From the NCBI GenBank assembly GCA_015499995.1, contig JADNRV010000095.1, positions 147,897-211,896 of the forward strand: DNA of 64,000 nt, written 5' to 3'. Below are positions 23,851 through 35,236 of this stretch, one piece after another. Position 1 is the stretch's first letter, and every line of letters starts with the position of its first letter. Origin of the DNA: Flammula alnicola (taxonomy: Eukaryota; Basidiomycota; Agaricomycetes; Agaricales; Strophariaceae). The position numbers were made by a program, and so were the translations under genes. A model generated the notes under the pieces. It was not told the DNA's origin, did no database searches, and was given only the letters and a program-made list of their open reading frames with translations.

Positions 23851-25047
23851 TCACCCATGACATACAAATATCATGCCCTTCTGGGAAAGTCGAGGAACGG
23901 CGGCAACGAAAGCAGACGCGTGAAGGGAATCCTGAGAATTCAGCAACAAACGAAACTCGACCCTTCTCAACGCCGGGAAACCCGTCCCAAGTAGAAGGTC
24001 TTGCAGTTCATCCCATGGGCTACCGTCGATAGGGGCATGGTATTGATAGAACTCCATGGTGAGGTGTTGGAGACGCATATGTGCACCGATAATGAGAAGG
24101 GACTGTACCACGACCTGTATCGGGGGATGCTCAGATGTGGGTCCAGTGATCACGAGCCTGAGAGAGCGTAGATTGGTGGTGTGCGTCCGCACTGCAGTCA
24201 TTAGCGACCGCAAATCTACTCGATAACTGGTTAGTGAGGAGGCAGCCGTAGCAGAAAGGAACATCAGACCTGAATTAGAGGCATCATTCAAGTATCTCAC
24301 TTCTAGATGTTGCAATGATTCACCAGCTGTGATCATGAACTGGGGCACAATGGTACTGATAATTGAGGGATATGAGGCCCAGTACGAAATGTGCAGTGTT
24401 TGCAGCGATGAGAGAGCCGGGATGAGCCAGTCCAATGCCAGAGTGTCGCGACAAAACTGTAAGTCCAACCTCTCCAGCCGAAATACAGGGGCGGCAACGT
24501 CACTTTTGCCGTCAATGGTTTGGTTCCGCACCAAGCACTCGTAGAAAGTGATTGCTCGCAGCTTCGGGAACTGGTTTAAGAAAGCGGGGAGAGCGTTATT
24601 GCCGTACATGATCCTTGGCAGAGCGCCCATCTCCTCCTCCCTCAGCGAAATCTCCTCTAGGCGTTTTAACTGCGACAACGAAGAAAACTCGAAGCGGGGT
24701 TTTCCTGGCTTGCGTCTCCGCTGGTGGATATCGAGGGAAACGATGTACGGAGACAATAAGTCTAACGTGTGAATCAGCACCTCGGAGTGCTGGATCCAAG
24801 GCCTATGAATCTCGACCAATCGTAGATGCTTGGTAAACTCCCGAATATGAGGTATAGATTCCAATTTGGCCAGCAAAATGGGGTCCTCGGAGTATTGGGA
24901 TACGGTACGGAAAATACCAGCTTGCGCGGGTGAAACGAACGCTCTACACGTTAAAGCACATGCACATAACGATCGGTAGTCGTCCTCTGAATCCAGATGA
25001 CTGAGAATGGCGCAAAGCAATTCTGGGGGCAATTGGTGAAAGGGCAT
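23851..25047 (-). CDS. F-box protein, paralogue 2
   Basis: Same architecture as the gene at 2441-3642: F-box MPFHQLPPELLCAILSHL, LCACALTCRAFVSPAQ, then degenerate leucine-rich segments. Reading straight through gives 398 aa from this ATG; a slightly longer start at 25065 would add six residues. At the position of the family intron (24216-24269) the sequence keeps the CACTAAC branch site and TAG acceptor. The donor is now GTCTGA rather than GTGAGT or GTCAGT, and the segment is exactly 54 nt with no stop. The intron may therefore be retained as 18 extra codons, or spliced inefficiently to give 380 aa. No other damage was seen. Confidence 0.82.
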   Translation of the reverse strand: MPFHQLPPELLCAILSHLDSEDDYRSLCACALTCRAFVSPAQAGIFRTVSQYSEDPILLAKLESIPHIREFTKHLRLVEIHRPWIQHSEVLIHTLDLLSPYIVSLDIHQRRRKPGKPRFEFSSLSQLKRLEEISLREEEMGALPRIMYGNNALPAFLNQFPKLRAITFYECLVRNQTIDGKSDVAAPVFRLERLDLQFCRDTLALDWLIPALSSLQTLHISYWASYPSIISTIVPQFMITAGESLQHLEVRYLNDASNSGLMFLSATAASSLTSYRVDLRSLMTAVRTHTTNLRSLRLVITGPTSEHPPIQVVVQSLLIIGAHMRLQHLTMEFYQYHAPIDGSPWDELQDLLLGTGFPALRRVEFRLLLNSQDSLHASAFVAAVPRLSQKGMIFVCHG

Positions 25048-25329
25048 TTTGTGGGCAACACACACTGGAGCTGATGTTATATCGGCGTTCGCTAGTGCGT
25101 TCTCGTCAGCCGATTTCGTACATATGAATCCTGATGGATGATGGATGATGCGTCGAAACGCTCATCAACTGAATTGAAATGTTGATATCGATGTGAAAAT
25201 AAATTTAAAAGATGCTTCGCCTACCGAAGTGTGTGTACCTACCTACCCACAATACACTGCCATGCGGAATTCCTCTTCCGTGTTGATCACCTAAATCAGC
25301 TCCCAAAATGATTCGACGCGTTTCCTATA

Positions 25330-25403
25330 CTCGGTTGGTCTCGGATACCCTTCCTCTCTGTGCACCGGTGCACAGAGAGGAAGGGTATCCGAGACCAACC
25401 GAG
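25330..25403. repeat. 74-bp perfect palindrome
   Basis: Two 37-bp arms, no spacer, no mismatch; the centre is GTGCACCGGTGCAC. It sits where similarity to the F-box 5' flank stops (about 25,318), so it may mark the end of an insertion. Such palindromes extrude cruciforms and are easily lost or created during cloning and assembly. Confidence 0.9.
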
Positions 25404-26633
25404 CACCCTTCAAGGGACCCAAATTGGGAAGGGTGCCCAGAGCAGGCCCCAGGCATCCAAGACTACGGGATTCTCCGGGTTAGATGTAACGACAACATCA
25501 ATCATTCAATGCGTCATTCAAATTGACGGCATGCAAATTGGGTCTTGACGGCATGCACCAATGACGCCTCGGCATCGTGGCACTTGACAACAATTCGGAA
25601 AATGTGCTGGGGAGTTCGGGCGCGGCCTCTCGAGCATCCACTCCGTCGATATCTGGCAACGATACTGTATTTGGACGATAGGACTCAGTTAATCCATCAA
25701 GTATTCATACGTTTTCGTGCTAGCTGTACTCATGAGTCATGAGTGAGAGCTCAACACTAGTTTTTGCTTTACTATTATTTGAGTCTTCTCCTGATAAATT
25801 TCGGGCCTATTCGATGCCATAAGCTTGTAAAGAATGTACAATTGCAAGCATATCTACTTGTCTGTTCCGATGTAGTTTGGGCAGTTTATGTACATACATG
25901 TGTTTTTGGGTTTACCGATCACATAAGTAAGTGGGTTGTTATCTACCATTTATCTGGCCGGCGGATTCCGTTAGTAAGATGCTATCGTCTTCCTCACCTC
26001 TGTACCTATCGTACCGTGCCCAAAATGAGGTAGGTCGTAGCTAGACTCACCTACCATGAATATGTTGATTTAAATTTTTAATGTTGTGGAGGACAATCAA
26101 CAAGCCAATATGTTATCTGCCAGACCAATTGTTGTCTGGCAGGCGCACTGCCACTCTCTCAAGGGTTACCGGTTACCTTCAATATTTCGACCTCGGTCGG
26201 GTCCGACGTCCTGCCCAAGTCCTGCAAATTGCTTATGCCACCGGCAAATTGGTCAAACGGAGAGGAATACTTTCTAGCATTTATTCAAACATCGTTACAT
26301 TGGAGTCGCGCATCGGGCGGGAATTTTCTTAAGATTTCTCTGGCTGGAAGGCGTCAAATTCCATCAACTTTAGGGAAAGTAATCATAATTTAAAACGACG
26401 GAAAGCAGGTCCATAAACGTAGAAGGAAAGTTTTAAATACTAATCAGATAATTTCTCCCTTTTCTCTCTTTTCCTTCTTTTTCGTGCTTCGGATACACAC
26501 CCATATGATCGGAAAACCAATTTTTGTGTGTCAAGCTTTTCAAGTCGTCAGCGCATCAGAAATCAGAAGAAGATTGCCCCCACAATAATTCGTGACTTGC
26601 AACGTCCCTTACCATATGTGGTTGTAAAAAACG
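25404..26633. other. Intergenic, unclassified
   Basis: No gene supported. It includes a short hairpin near 26,118-26,142 (TGCCAGAC / GTCTGGCA arms) and a duplicated ACGGCATGCA block at 25,525-25,560. The last 150 bp lead into the promoter of the gene at 26,773. Confidence 0.5.
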
Positions 26634-26640
26634 TATAAAT
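26634..26640 (+). promoter_or_regulatory. TATA box of secreted kinase-like gene
   Basis: TATAAAT in the context ACGTATAAATACAGG, 133 nt upstream of the ATG at 26,773. This is a plausible core promoter for a short-leader fungal gene. Confidence 0.55.
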
Positions 26641-26772
26641 ACAGGCTCGTCCTCTCGACTTGTTTCCTCAGGCTGGTCCTCTAGAGTTGAACTCTTCTAC
26701 ATACCATAATATTTCTCTGCGACTTCTTGCACTTCACGAACCCCGAATCCTTCTCCTGCCACTGACGACATC

Positions 26773-28281
26773 ATGCGGGCAATTTCCCGTCTTTTCTCTC
26801 TTCAACACTTCGTCGTTTATCTGGCGTCCATCAGCGCTCTAGCGGGTGCCTATGCTGTCCCTCTCCGGTCAGACTACATGACAGTTGCCCGTCGTGCCAA
26901 TACTCGCAACGTCAATGGAAAGGTCGCAGAGCTAGGCAAAGAGTTAACTACTTCATTCCACGACAAGTCAACAGTGCATCGCCTCAGTAAGCCGTCTCTT
27001 AAATTCTCAGTGAACATAATCACTGATGCCTGGAATACAGCCAAGTGGGACGGTGAAGCCGACCCAGGCCATGTCATCAAGGTCTACAGAACCAGAAAAG
27101 TGGGGGCCAAGGAGGTCCAAGGTCTGAAAGCTGCTGGCCAATATATCGCCTCCGATGACAGCGCCGTGGTCATGAAGGAAGTAAAAGGGACACCGTTGGC
27201 TCATATTGTGGCACATATGCCCCGCGACCAGCGAAAGGCATTCGTGAATGGATTGAAGCCCAAAGTCGCAGCAAAAGCTGCACATATTGCTTCGTCCACG
27301 GGCATTTTACATGGGTATGTCTCTGCCTTTGTTTTTCAGCGGTGTACTAATGTTGATATCGTCGTTAATAGTGACATAAATATGGAAAATGTAAGATGAA
27401 ATCCCTTGCTATATTCTCCGATTCAAGTACCAACACCACGCTTTAGGTCATCGTACATCACGATCACGTCAATTTGGTCGACTGGGAGCATTTCCACGTG
27501 CCGGCTGATAAAAAGGTAAGACCCATCGCTCTCTGTCTCATCCATCATTGTTGGTTCTCATACCCCCTAGTATTTCACGACTGACCCGAAGAAGATTGCA
27601 CAGCACTTGGACACGGTTTGGGACTCCACTGGGACGCCCCCCGGTGTACCCAGGAAGAGTCGGTCGGCCAGCCCTGGTGCATCGGGCAGGAGTCGATTGC
27701 CAAGCTCTAGCGCATCCAGCAGGAGTCGGTCGGCCAGCTCTGGTGCGTCCAGCAGGAGTCGATCGTTGAGCTCTATTGCATCCAGTAGGAGTCGGTCGCC
27801 AAGCTCTAGCGCATCCAGCAGGGGTCGGTCGCCAAGCTCTGGTGCGTCCAGCAGGAGTCGGTCGCTAAGCTCTATCGCATCCAGCAGGAGTCGGTCGCCC
27901 AGCTCGGGTGTGTCCTCCAGTGCACCCAGCAGGGGTCGGTCGCCCAGCTCTGGCGCATCCAGCAGGAGTAGGTCTGCCAGCTTCAGTACGTTGAGCAGTA
28001 TTCGGTCAGCGAGCTCTGGTGCGTCCAGCAGGAGTCAATCAGCCAGCACTCGTGCATCCAGCAAAAGTCGGTCAGCCAGCTCTGGCGCATCCAGCAGGAG
28101 TAGGTCTGCCAGCTTCAGTACGTTGAGCAGTATTCGGTCGGCGAGCTCTGGTGCGTCCAGCAGGAGTCAATCAGCCAGGACTGGTGCATCCAGCAAAAGT
28201 CGGTCGGCCAGCGCACGCACCTCGAAGTCGGGATCCCACAAACGCCGGAGCCTTCGCAGTCGGGAGGTTTTCTCTGACTGA
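26773..28281 (+). CDS. Secreted phosphotransferase-like protein with Arg-Ser repeat tail
   Basis: Exons 26773-27314, 27372-27390 (19 nt), 27447-27515 and 27571-28281 give 446 aa with consistent phases. The N-terminus (MRAISRLFSLQHFVVYLASISALAGAYA, written here only in part as ISALAGAYA) has a signal-peptide core. The middle has a small kinase/aminoglycoside-phosphotransferase-like fold: a lysine strand HVIKVYRTRK, the catalytic loop HGDINMENVIVHHD and the metal-binding VNLVDWEHF. HxDxxxxN and DWE are both present, so activity is possible. From residue about 238 to the end is a low-complexity tail of 10-residue units (SSRSRSxSSxA) with an RS-domain character, closing in KRRSLRSREVFSD. A secreted protein with an RS tail is unusual, because RS tails are normally nuclear. 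The substrate is unknown. Confidence 0.75.
27650..28240 (+). repeat. In-frame 30-bp tandem repeat encoding RS tail
   Basis: About 19 imperfect 30-bp units built on GCATCCAGCAGGAGTCGGTC. A higher-order unit of about 120 bp (containing the AGCTTCAGTACGTTGAGCAG block) is duplicated at about 27,980 and 28,100. All length variation is in frame, which suggests selection for the encoded tail. Confidence 0.85.
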
Positions 28282-28619
28282 AGAGAGTCTTGTATCATAT
28301 GTATGTGCAGTGATCGGATTCATTACAAGTACCTTTAGGGAGTCGTTCTTATAAATCAAGAGTTTTAAACGGGTAATTCGCCACTGGAAATTATGGCACT
28401 GTATATGGATGACGGGGCCACATGCTAAGCATCTTCAGGAACGCATTTTTGAGGAGAATTCAATGCGACTAGGTCGCGCTGCAAACCTTCCGTTCTGGGA
28501 AGTTATCCTGGATTTATCTGGTTTCAGGTTTATGGAACAGGCCACAGCGCGTGGCATAAGTGTATCCTCGTGCCCACAAAAAAGGCGCGCACACAAAAAA
28601 ATCGGGCAGATCTAGCGTG
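28282..28619. other. 3' flank of the RS-tail gene
   Basis: No gene recognised. It carries the 3' untranslated region of the preceding gene and then A-rich sequence (CAAAAAAGG, CACAAAAAAATCG) near 28,575-28,605. Confidence 0.45.
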
Positions 28620-29720
28620 AGTCATATCTGACTCTCCGAGTCTAAGGGCCAGAATGCCAATTAGCATCGCCACAGTGATGCCTTGAAACAGAAACGCCGA
28701 CATAACTCTCCACAGCCTCTAGAGTCAACGAGCTCGGCACTGGATCCATTCAGGGATATCCCAAGGTGGCAAACGAGAGATACATGACCGTGGACCGAGA
28801 CGTCATCGAGAGCGTTTTGTTGTAGAAAAGAGACTATCTCGACGACGGAAGAAAAGGCAAGAAAACTGGCGACGTCAATGGCATTGTGTTGGCTGCTCAA
28901 CGTTCTCATGGCTACAAGCACCACCCACGCGCGGCGCCGCTCTGAAAAGCACGGAGAGCCAATCCCAAAAATCATGGATGAAACTAGCCGCCCTCAAGCA
29001 CCGATCACACGCAGAAAGATAATGGGTGTGTTGCGCTCAAGAAGACTGCAGCTAACTGAATATGACCGCATGTGTAGCTCTCCGTGGACGGAAGTTTGTG
29101 CAGACGAGCGAAAATCTATCCATCGACGCATCCGACTATACGGACGGAAACGGAGAGATAAACAGAAAGACAGACCTAAACCACATCGAGCTTTCCACAC
29201 GCAGCATAGCAACCACGGTTCTACTATCCGCTGCGTAGATGGGAAGTGCTGCCAGAGTTGATACATGTTGATAGCTGTGGAGGCAGGCGTTATCGGTGTG
29301 CCGCGATGACAACTTGAAGAGACGATGACCGAGGTGCGAGTCGGAGGATGAGGGAAAAGAAAAAACGAACCTCGTGTCCCCATTTTCTCGGAAATTTCCG
29401 ATCATTCTCCCACCCTCGCTCATCTCCTATCCCTGGAGGTCGCGCGTGTGCGTATGGATCTCAGAATAGGGTGATATAGAGTGCGCATGTCCACGCCCAC
29501 GTATGTAGAGCATATGAACAATTCACCAGCTATCCACCCACGAGTGCAGCTCGCAAGGCAAACTGATTGTGCTGCGCGTTACAAGACCGAGGCTAACCGC
29601 ATATGAGGGTACCCAGCCGGATATGCAGCTCTCGGTAGAAAAGGCTATTGGACGATATCCACCGAGATGGAGGGGCAAAGAGGAAGACGGGAGATTGAAG
29701 GTAGAGTAGGAGAGTAAGCG
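28620..29720 (-). repeat. Dispersed repeat family R2, copy 2 (inverted)
   Basis: The reverse complement matches 3,945-4,900 block by block (see that entry). The pair are diverged but collinear. No frame is conserved between them. Confidence 0.7.
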
Positions 29721-30797
29721 GAGCCGCGCACCAACTGTAATCAATGAAACAGCTTGGACGCATAATAAATCATGTCTGCTTACAGTAAGCAATTCCATCT
29801 CGCGGGCGGTGGATACCATAACTGAGCAGCCTATAAAAAGAGGCGGGGAGCAAGAAGACAGCGAAGGAATAGGAGACACAAAGTGGATCCACGTACGCAG
29901 CTAGAGTAGATAAACTTTACATCATTTCGTGGGCTCGCATGGTGAGTGAGCACGCAACCGAACGTACGTGTCCGCATGCGTGTATTGCAAAGAAGCACTT
30001 CAAAGCCACCTTTAGTTAGCGCTCTGAGGCCGACATGCACAGAAAGTTTGCAACTGCGAGACTCAAATACCATCCATACTCAAATACCATCCATCCATTC
30101 CGTACGTATCCAGCCAGAGTAACATCCAATAGCAATAGTATAATGTACCTCGGACTGACACCCCAAGTACGTCAGACGGACCTACATCACCACCACAACG
30201 GAAACGAGCCAATGAGGTAGCGTACGTAGGAAAGTAGGAGGATGAACTAAACAGAATAGAGAGGCGAGGACGCACGAATGCCAAGGCAAGCGAAGAATTA
30301 TCAGTGTTGTAGGATCGCATGGCAAGATGACAAACGTGACAGTTTAGCGAAGGAAGAGAGAAGGCGAGAGAAATCCTATGCCGCCCGGATGGTATATTTC
30401 GAGCAAAGGAGAGAGGGTCGAGTCGATTTGGGTGATGATGATGAAAGAGCAAGAGCAAAGATGACAGTTATAGCTATGACATCATAACCCCTCTATTGCG
30501 TTCGAAACACCTCGCATTTCACACCGCGGTCTCTTGTTGTATGTACTATACGTAGCTAGTGGTAGATTAGCAGCAGCAGTTATCATTTCACAGAGCGCCA
30601 TCATGCATCGTTCCTTGAGAGTTGTGGAAGGGGCGGCGGATTTCGTTATTTCAAAATCCATGATTCCATTTGATAAGCGTTTCGACACATCGATATCGAT
30701 ATCATGACATCAGGGTTTCATACGAAGTCTGAACGCACTAGCCAAGTTCGCCGATATAACAACAGCTCCAGTGCACGATTGTGTGCGTTGCCCCAAA
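29721..30797. other. Intergenic and F-box 5' flank
   Basis: No gene supported. It contains a directly repeated ACTCAAATACCATCCAT motif at 30,061-30,095. The last 100 bp share similarity with the upstream regions of the other F-box genes (CGATATAAC, AGCTCCAGTGCA). Confidence 0.5.
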
Positions 30798-31999
30798 ATG
30801 CCCTTTCACGAATTGCCCCCAGAATTACTTTGGGCCGTTGTCAGTCATCTGGCTGCAGAGGGAGACTACCCATCGCTATATGCGTGTGCTTTGACGTGTA
30901 GAGCGCTCGTTTCACCCGCTCAGGCTGGTATTTTCCATACCATATCGATGCACCTCGAGGACCCCTTTGTCCTTGCCAAATTGGAATCTACGCCTCACAT
31001 TCGGACACTTACCAAGCATCTAGATTTGTGGGAGATTCACAAGCCTTGGATCCAGCATTCCGAGGTGCTACATCGCATGTTAGACATATTGTCTCCATAC
31101 ATCGTTTCCTTCCACATTTTCCAGCGGAGAAGCAGGCCAGGAAAACCCCGCTTCAACTTTCCTTCGTTGTCACAGTTAACACGCCTAGAGGAGATTTCGC
31201 TGAGGGAGGAGGAGTGGGGCAGTCGAGGAATCCTGTACGGCAATAATGCTCTCCCCACTTTCTTTAACCAGTTCCCGAATCTGCGAGCAATCACCTTTGA
31301 CTATTGCTTGGTTAAGAACCAAACCATTGACGGCAAAAGTGACGTTGCCGCTCCTGTATTTCGGCTGGAGAGGTTGGACGTGCTGGGTTGTGGGGATACT
31401 TTGGTGTTGGAGTGGCTCATCCCGGCTCTCTCATCGTTGCGAAGACTTCACTTTTCGTACCATGCCTCAAATGCCTCAGTTCTGAGCACTATTGTGCCCC
31501 AGTTCATGATCACAGCCGGCGAATCATTGCAACATCTAGAGGTGAGATGCTTCCATGTTGCCTCAAATGCAGGTCAGTTGTTCCATTACCCTACAGCTGC
31601 CGCCTCACTAACCGAGTTATCGAGTACTTAGACTTACGGTCAACAATGACTGCAGTGCGGACGCACGCCACCAATCTACGCTCACTCAGCCTCATGATCA
31701 CCGGATCCGCATCTCATTCTGCGATACAAGTCGTGGTACAATCCTTTCTCCTTATCGGTGCACATCCGCATCTCCAACACCTCACCATCGTGTTCCATCA
31801 AAGTGATGCCCCTGTAGACGGTAGCCCATGGGGTGAACTGCAAGACCTTTTACTTGGGACGGGTTTCCCAGAATTGAGAAGCGTCGAGCTTCGGTTGTTG
31901 GTCAATTCGGAATCCAATCTCGTGTCTACTGAGCCTTTCGTTGCCGCCGTTCCCCGACTTGCCCAGAGGAGAATGATATCTGTACGTCATGAGCGATGA
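30798..31999 (+). CDS. F-box protein, paralogue 3 (intact, two exons)
   Basis: Exon 1 is 30798-31572 and exon 2 is 31632-31999, giving 380 aa. The intron 31573-31631 is 59 nt (GTCAGT donor, CACTAAC branch, TAG acceptor) and contains an in-frame stop, so splicing is required. F-box MPFHELPPELLWAVVSHL at the N-terminus, then LYACALTCRALVSPAQ and leucine-rich segments (LRRLHFS, LQHLTIVF). An upstream in-frame ATG at 30771 would add nine residues. It is the only plus-strand copy. Role inferred as SCF substrate adaptor. Confidence 0.85.
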
Positions 32000-32992
32000 C
32001 GGAGATGAATAAGTAGGTATGCCACACCATATCATGGTCCGCAAATAACCTTCTTGTGACGAACTGCACGGAGAATGAATTCATTACGTAGAATTGGAGG
32101 TATCGCGGAGTGGCCATTCAAAGGGGGGTATCAAAAGTACTATAATATCTAAAAGTCGTCGTTTCCCTGAAGCAATAGGACCCCGGTAGAATTACTGTAG
32201 GATACTATTCAAAGCGCCATCATATAAATCGAACGTAGCAAGCTGGAATGATAGGATTGCCATCGAGTAAATTCTACATGCACTGTAATAACATAGAATG
32301 CGGCCTCAAGTAACTAGTAACTCCTCACTGAAGCAAATGATAGAGTTAGAATAGGATACATTAAAATCCACTCACATAAAATGAAGCCAAATTCAGTCTA
32401 AAATCAATTCTATCGGCCGTTGAAATCGTTGATAGAATCAATTCTACGACATGCGGTAGGTGCTCTCGTGGTGATCGTCTCGCTCTGATGGCGGAGGTAG
32501 GTGGATCACGAAGTTTAGAACGTTTTGTACATGAACTCAAATGCAAGTCATTCAAGGCAATGCTCCCTCAATATCGAGTAGGCGTGTAGGAGAGCCTGAG
32601 ACCATGGTGCTTCCTGATTCCCTCTCTTGAGAACGGCCTTTCAAGCTCGCGACCAAATGTCCGTAGCAGGTGGATCACGAAGTTCAGAACGGGGTGCATG
32701 TCCTTGGTGCAGTGATATTGGCACCTTGTTCGGAACCACGTCACCTTCCAGAGCGCTCACGGGGAAACCTTTACGTTCAAGGGAATGGTCCGGACTCCAG
32801 AGGCAAGGTCCGATAGAAAACGCATAAATACCTGTCCCTCTGGAGCCTTTTCACTCAGCTCCTCTTCCTACATTCGATCAGGTTAGCATCCGGGCCCTTC
32901 TTTCCAAGCCTCCTGTTCATTATCCTGTCGTATAACCTTCAACTCACTCCACCTTTTTTTCGGTCATTTAGAAGCTACGCCATCTCACCATA
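32000..32992. other. Intergenic; promoter of small secreted protein
   Basis: No gene supported to 32,800. The motif TGGATCACGAAGTT(T/C)AGAACG occurs twice (about 32,499 and 32,671). A TATA-like CATAAATAC lies at 32,822, and a possible 5'-leader intron runs from GTTAGC (32,882) to ATTTAG (32,971) just before the ATG at 32,993. Confidence 0.5.
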
Positions 32993-33379
32993 ATGCAATT
33001 CAACGTTGTCTTCATCGCCACCGCTCTCCTCGCTTCCGCCTCTCTGGCGATGTCGGCCACAATCACTGGCTTCGCCGGGGCGGACTGCACTGGCACTGAG
33101 GGTGAGAGTTTCGGAGTGTCGTCTAGAGAATGTTTCAGTTTGGGAGGCGGCTCGACGAGGTCAATCAGCTATTCTGGTGTCCCCAGTGAAATCGAGTTCT
33201 ACATTTCTGGTGGTGGCCACGATTCTTGCACCAATGGTGCGAGCTTGGTCCTTGGTGGCGGCTCTGGATGTGCAACCGCGCCTGCCGGGTAAGCTCTCTG
33301 AGTGAACTTTTTTGATGGGGTGGAACTAATGCCGTTTATTGGTGGCAGAGTTAATTGGGAGAGCATTGCGGTCTTTTAA
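32993..33379 (+). CDS. Small secreted cysteine-containing protein
   Basis: Exons 32993-33288 and 33349-33379 (60-nt GTAAGC...CAG intron) give 108 aa. The signal peptide core is VVFIATALLASASLAMS. The mature part is Gly/Ser-rich with four Cys (GADCTGTEG, SRECFSL, HDSCTNG, GSGCATAP) and ends GVNWESIAVF. The spacing resembles small secreted proteins of basidiomycetes with a beta-gamma-crystallin-like or related beta fold, but I cannot name the family. An AATAAA signal follows at about 33,485. Probably an extracellular or effector-type protein; function unknown. Confidence 0.8.
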
Positions 33380-34740
33380 ATCTCTAGTGGTAGTAGCGAC
33401 AGAGACAGCTCTCGGTTCCATCAGTCTTGATATGTGAAGCGATGTGTATCGAATTGTAATCGCTCCAAGGGATTTTTCAAAGTCAAATAAAACTGTTTTT
33501 GAGATATGACGCTATTGGACGCCAGCATTATGCACATCCCGCTGAAGAATCCACGTAAATAAGCTCTTTAGACAATCGTCTATTTGTAGATAGTTCTAAA
33601 CTAACGATTTAAATTTGGATTCTCTACTATTCAATCCTTGGTTTTCTTCGGACTTTTAGCCCGTGGTTTGGGCCGTTCTTTATTTTCTTACCGAAGTGGC
33701 TTTGCCTTTTCACATTCAGTACGACAGTATTAATGAAAGACGTTTATCCAGTTGGCGAATGCGAAATGGTCTGGGACGAAGACGGTACGGCGACGACCAG
33801 CATCCGAGCACCCGCATTTCAACTTCTCCGTCATCATGACGCCGCCAAATTCCCTCGAGCCATACCGTCATTGTCGTTGTCGCCAACGTAGGACTAGACC
33901 TTGAGCTCGCTCTCGGTCATGGCTTGCTGAACTGACTGGTGCGGTGGGGTGCGACTTTTTCCCACCTCCGAGGCTTGCACCATGTTCGAAGAAGTAAGTG
34001 TAAATATGATCCTGAAACGGTACGCCTCGGTTGTTGGCTTGCTTTTTCCATCCTTTCGAGGCTCATCGAGGCAATATCAGCGCCTCGGAATATTCCCTTG
34101 AAGCGTGAAGTCTGGAAATGTGACAGTGTGATTTTATGTCGATTGGACGTCGGAGGGAACGGAAACCGAAAGGCGACGTGGAAAGAACCAAAGAAAGGAG
34201 TGAAGCAGAGGTGCACATGCCTACGCCCCGGTAATGATGTTGCGTTACATTTATCATGATGGATTATATTTGAAAACGTCGAAGGGCTAATCGTCGCCCA
34301 TTTCTGAGCGTTCATCGAAGCTGAGCGAAGCTAGCATTGGGTTCAAGACCCCAGGACGATCATGAGCGGTCTCTTAATATGCCATTGATCGATATATTGA
34401 TCGATGATCCGTAATGATAGGTACTTCTCTGCCACAGCTCCTCAGAAGCCCTCTAGGCCTAGGCTAGCACGTTGCGCATCATGTGTCTCCTTCCTCAGAT
34501 GCCTTTGCGTGTTCATACTCATTCTGATTATGGAACCGTAACTGTACTATCGCGGGAATAACACATTTGAATCCTCCTGCCTCGACGCCAATGGTGATCA
34601 ACACGAGAACCCGATTTTTCAAGGGTCCTTCTTCTTACTTCAAACGAGATAAAGAGGGGGAAGTTCTCTTCAGGACTTCAAGCTCACTCGACTCGATAGA
34701 CCAAGAAGCGCTTTTTACAAACCTCAATCTCATCCCACAA
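33380..34740. other. Intergenic, nothing recognised
   Basis: No gene supported. Short frames overlap on both strands at 33,917-34,315 without splice logic. A GATCGATATATTGATCGAT imperfect palindrome lies near 34,387. The region before 34,741 is the promoter of the next gene. Confidence 0.45.
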
Positions 34741-35236
34741 ATGTACTTTACCACCAAGTTTGCCGGTCTGCTTTCTATTGTCGCAGCCTCTGTAGTCTCT
34801 GCCCAGGAGGCGACTATCGCCGCTCGCGTAAGATTCAATTTGTGTTTGCCTGTCATGCTTTCCGCTCATTATCGGCTCCACTATCCTCCAGAATGAGCTC
34901 GCAGAACTGTCTGTCATTTTCTACGCCAATGTCAACTTGACAGGTGCAAGCTTCTCTCCCAGTAACCTCGTTCAGGGGGTATGCAACACCCTCCCTTGTT
35001 GTTGGCTGGACAGAGCCGAGAGTGTTGTGATCGGCCCAGGTTACGCATGCACATTCTTTGTGTGCGTATCAATACCATGAGGGCATTCTTATATCATGTA
35101 ACTAATCACTTGATCTTCTAGGTATCAGGGATGCGAGGGTAATGGGACGACGCTTTCCAAGCAGGTTGACTCACTCCCCGCCCTATCTCTTTACAGTAAC
35201 ATCGAATCTTTCATCTGCGACAAGCAGATTTCTTAA
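34741..35236 (+). CDS. Small secreted protein, crystallin-like, paralogue A
   Basis: Exons 34741-34827, 34892-35061 and 35122-35236 give 123 aa. Introns are 64 and 60 nt with donors GTAAGA and GTGCGT. Signal peptide MYFTTKFAGLLSIVAASVVS followed by QEATIAAR. The mature domain has paired beta-type motifs (LSVIFYANVNLTGASFS, AESVVIGPGYACTFF) and six Cys (VCNTLPCC, YACTFF, QGCEG, FICDK). It is a close paralogue of the gene at 36202 with the same intron positions, so the pair arose by local duplication. The pattern recalls beta-gamma-crystallin-like secreted proteins; this is similarity of pattern only. Probably extracellular. Confidence 0.8.

Noticed and set aside
25764..26033. 89-codon open frame
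   Set aside because: No splice partners, paralogue or motif; expected by chance in A/T-rich DNA.
31573..31631. Stop codon in F-box paralogue 3 suggesting a pseudogene
   Set aside because: Same conserved intron (GTCAGT donor, TAG acceptor); the spliced frame is open.
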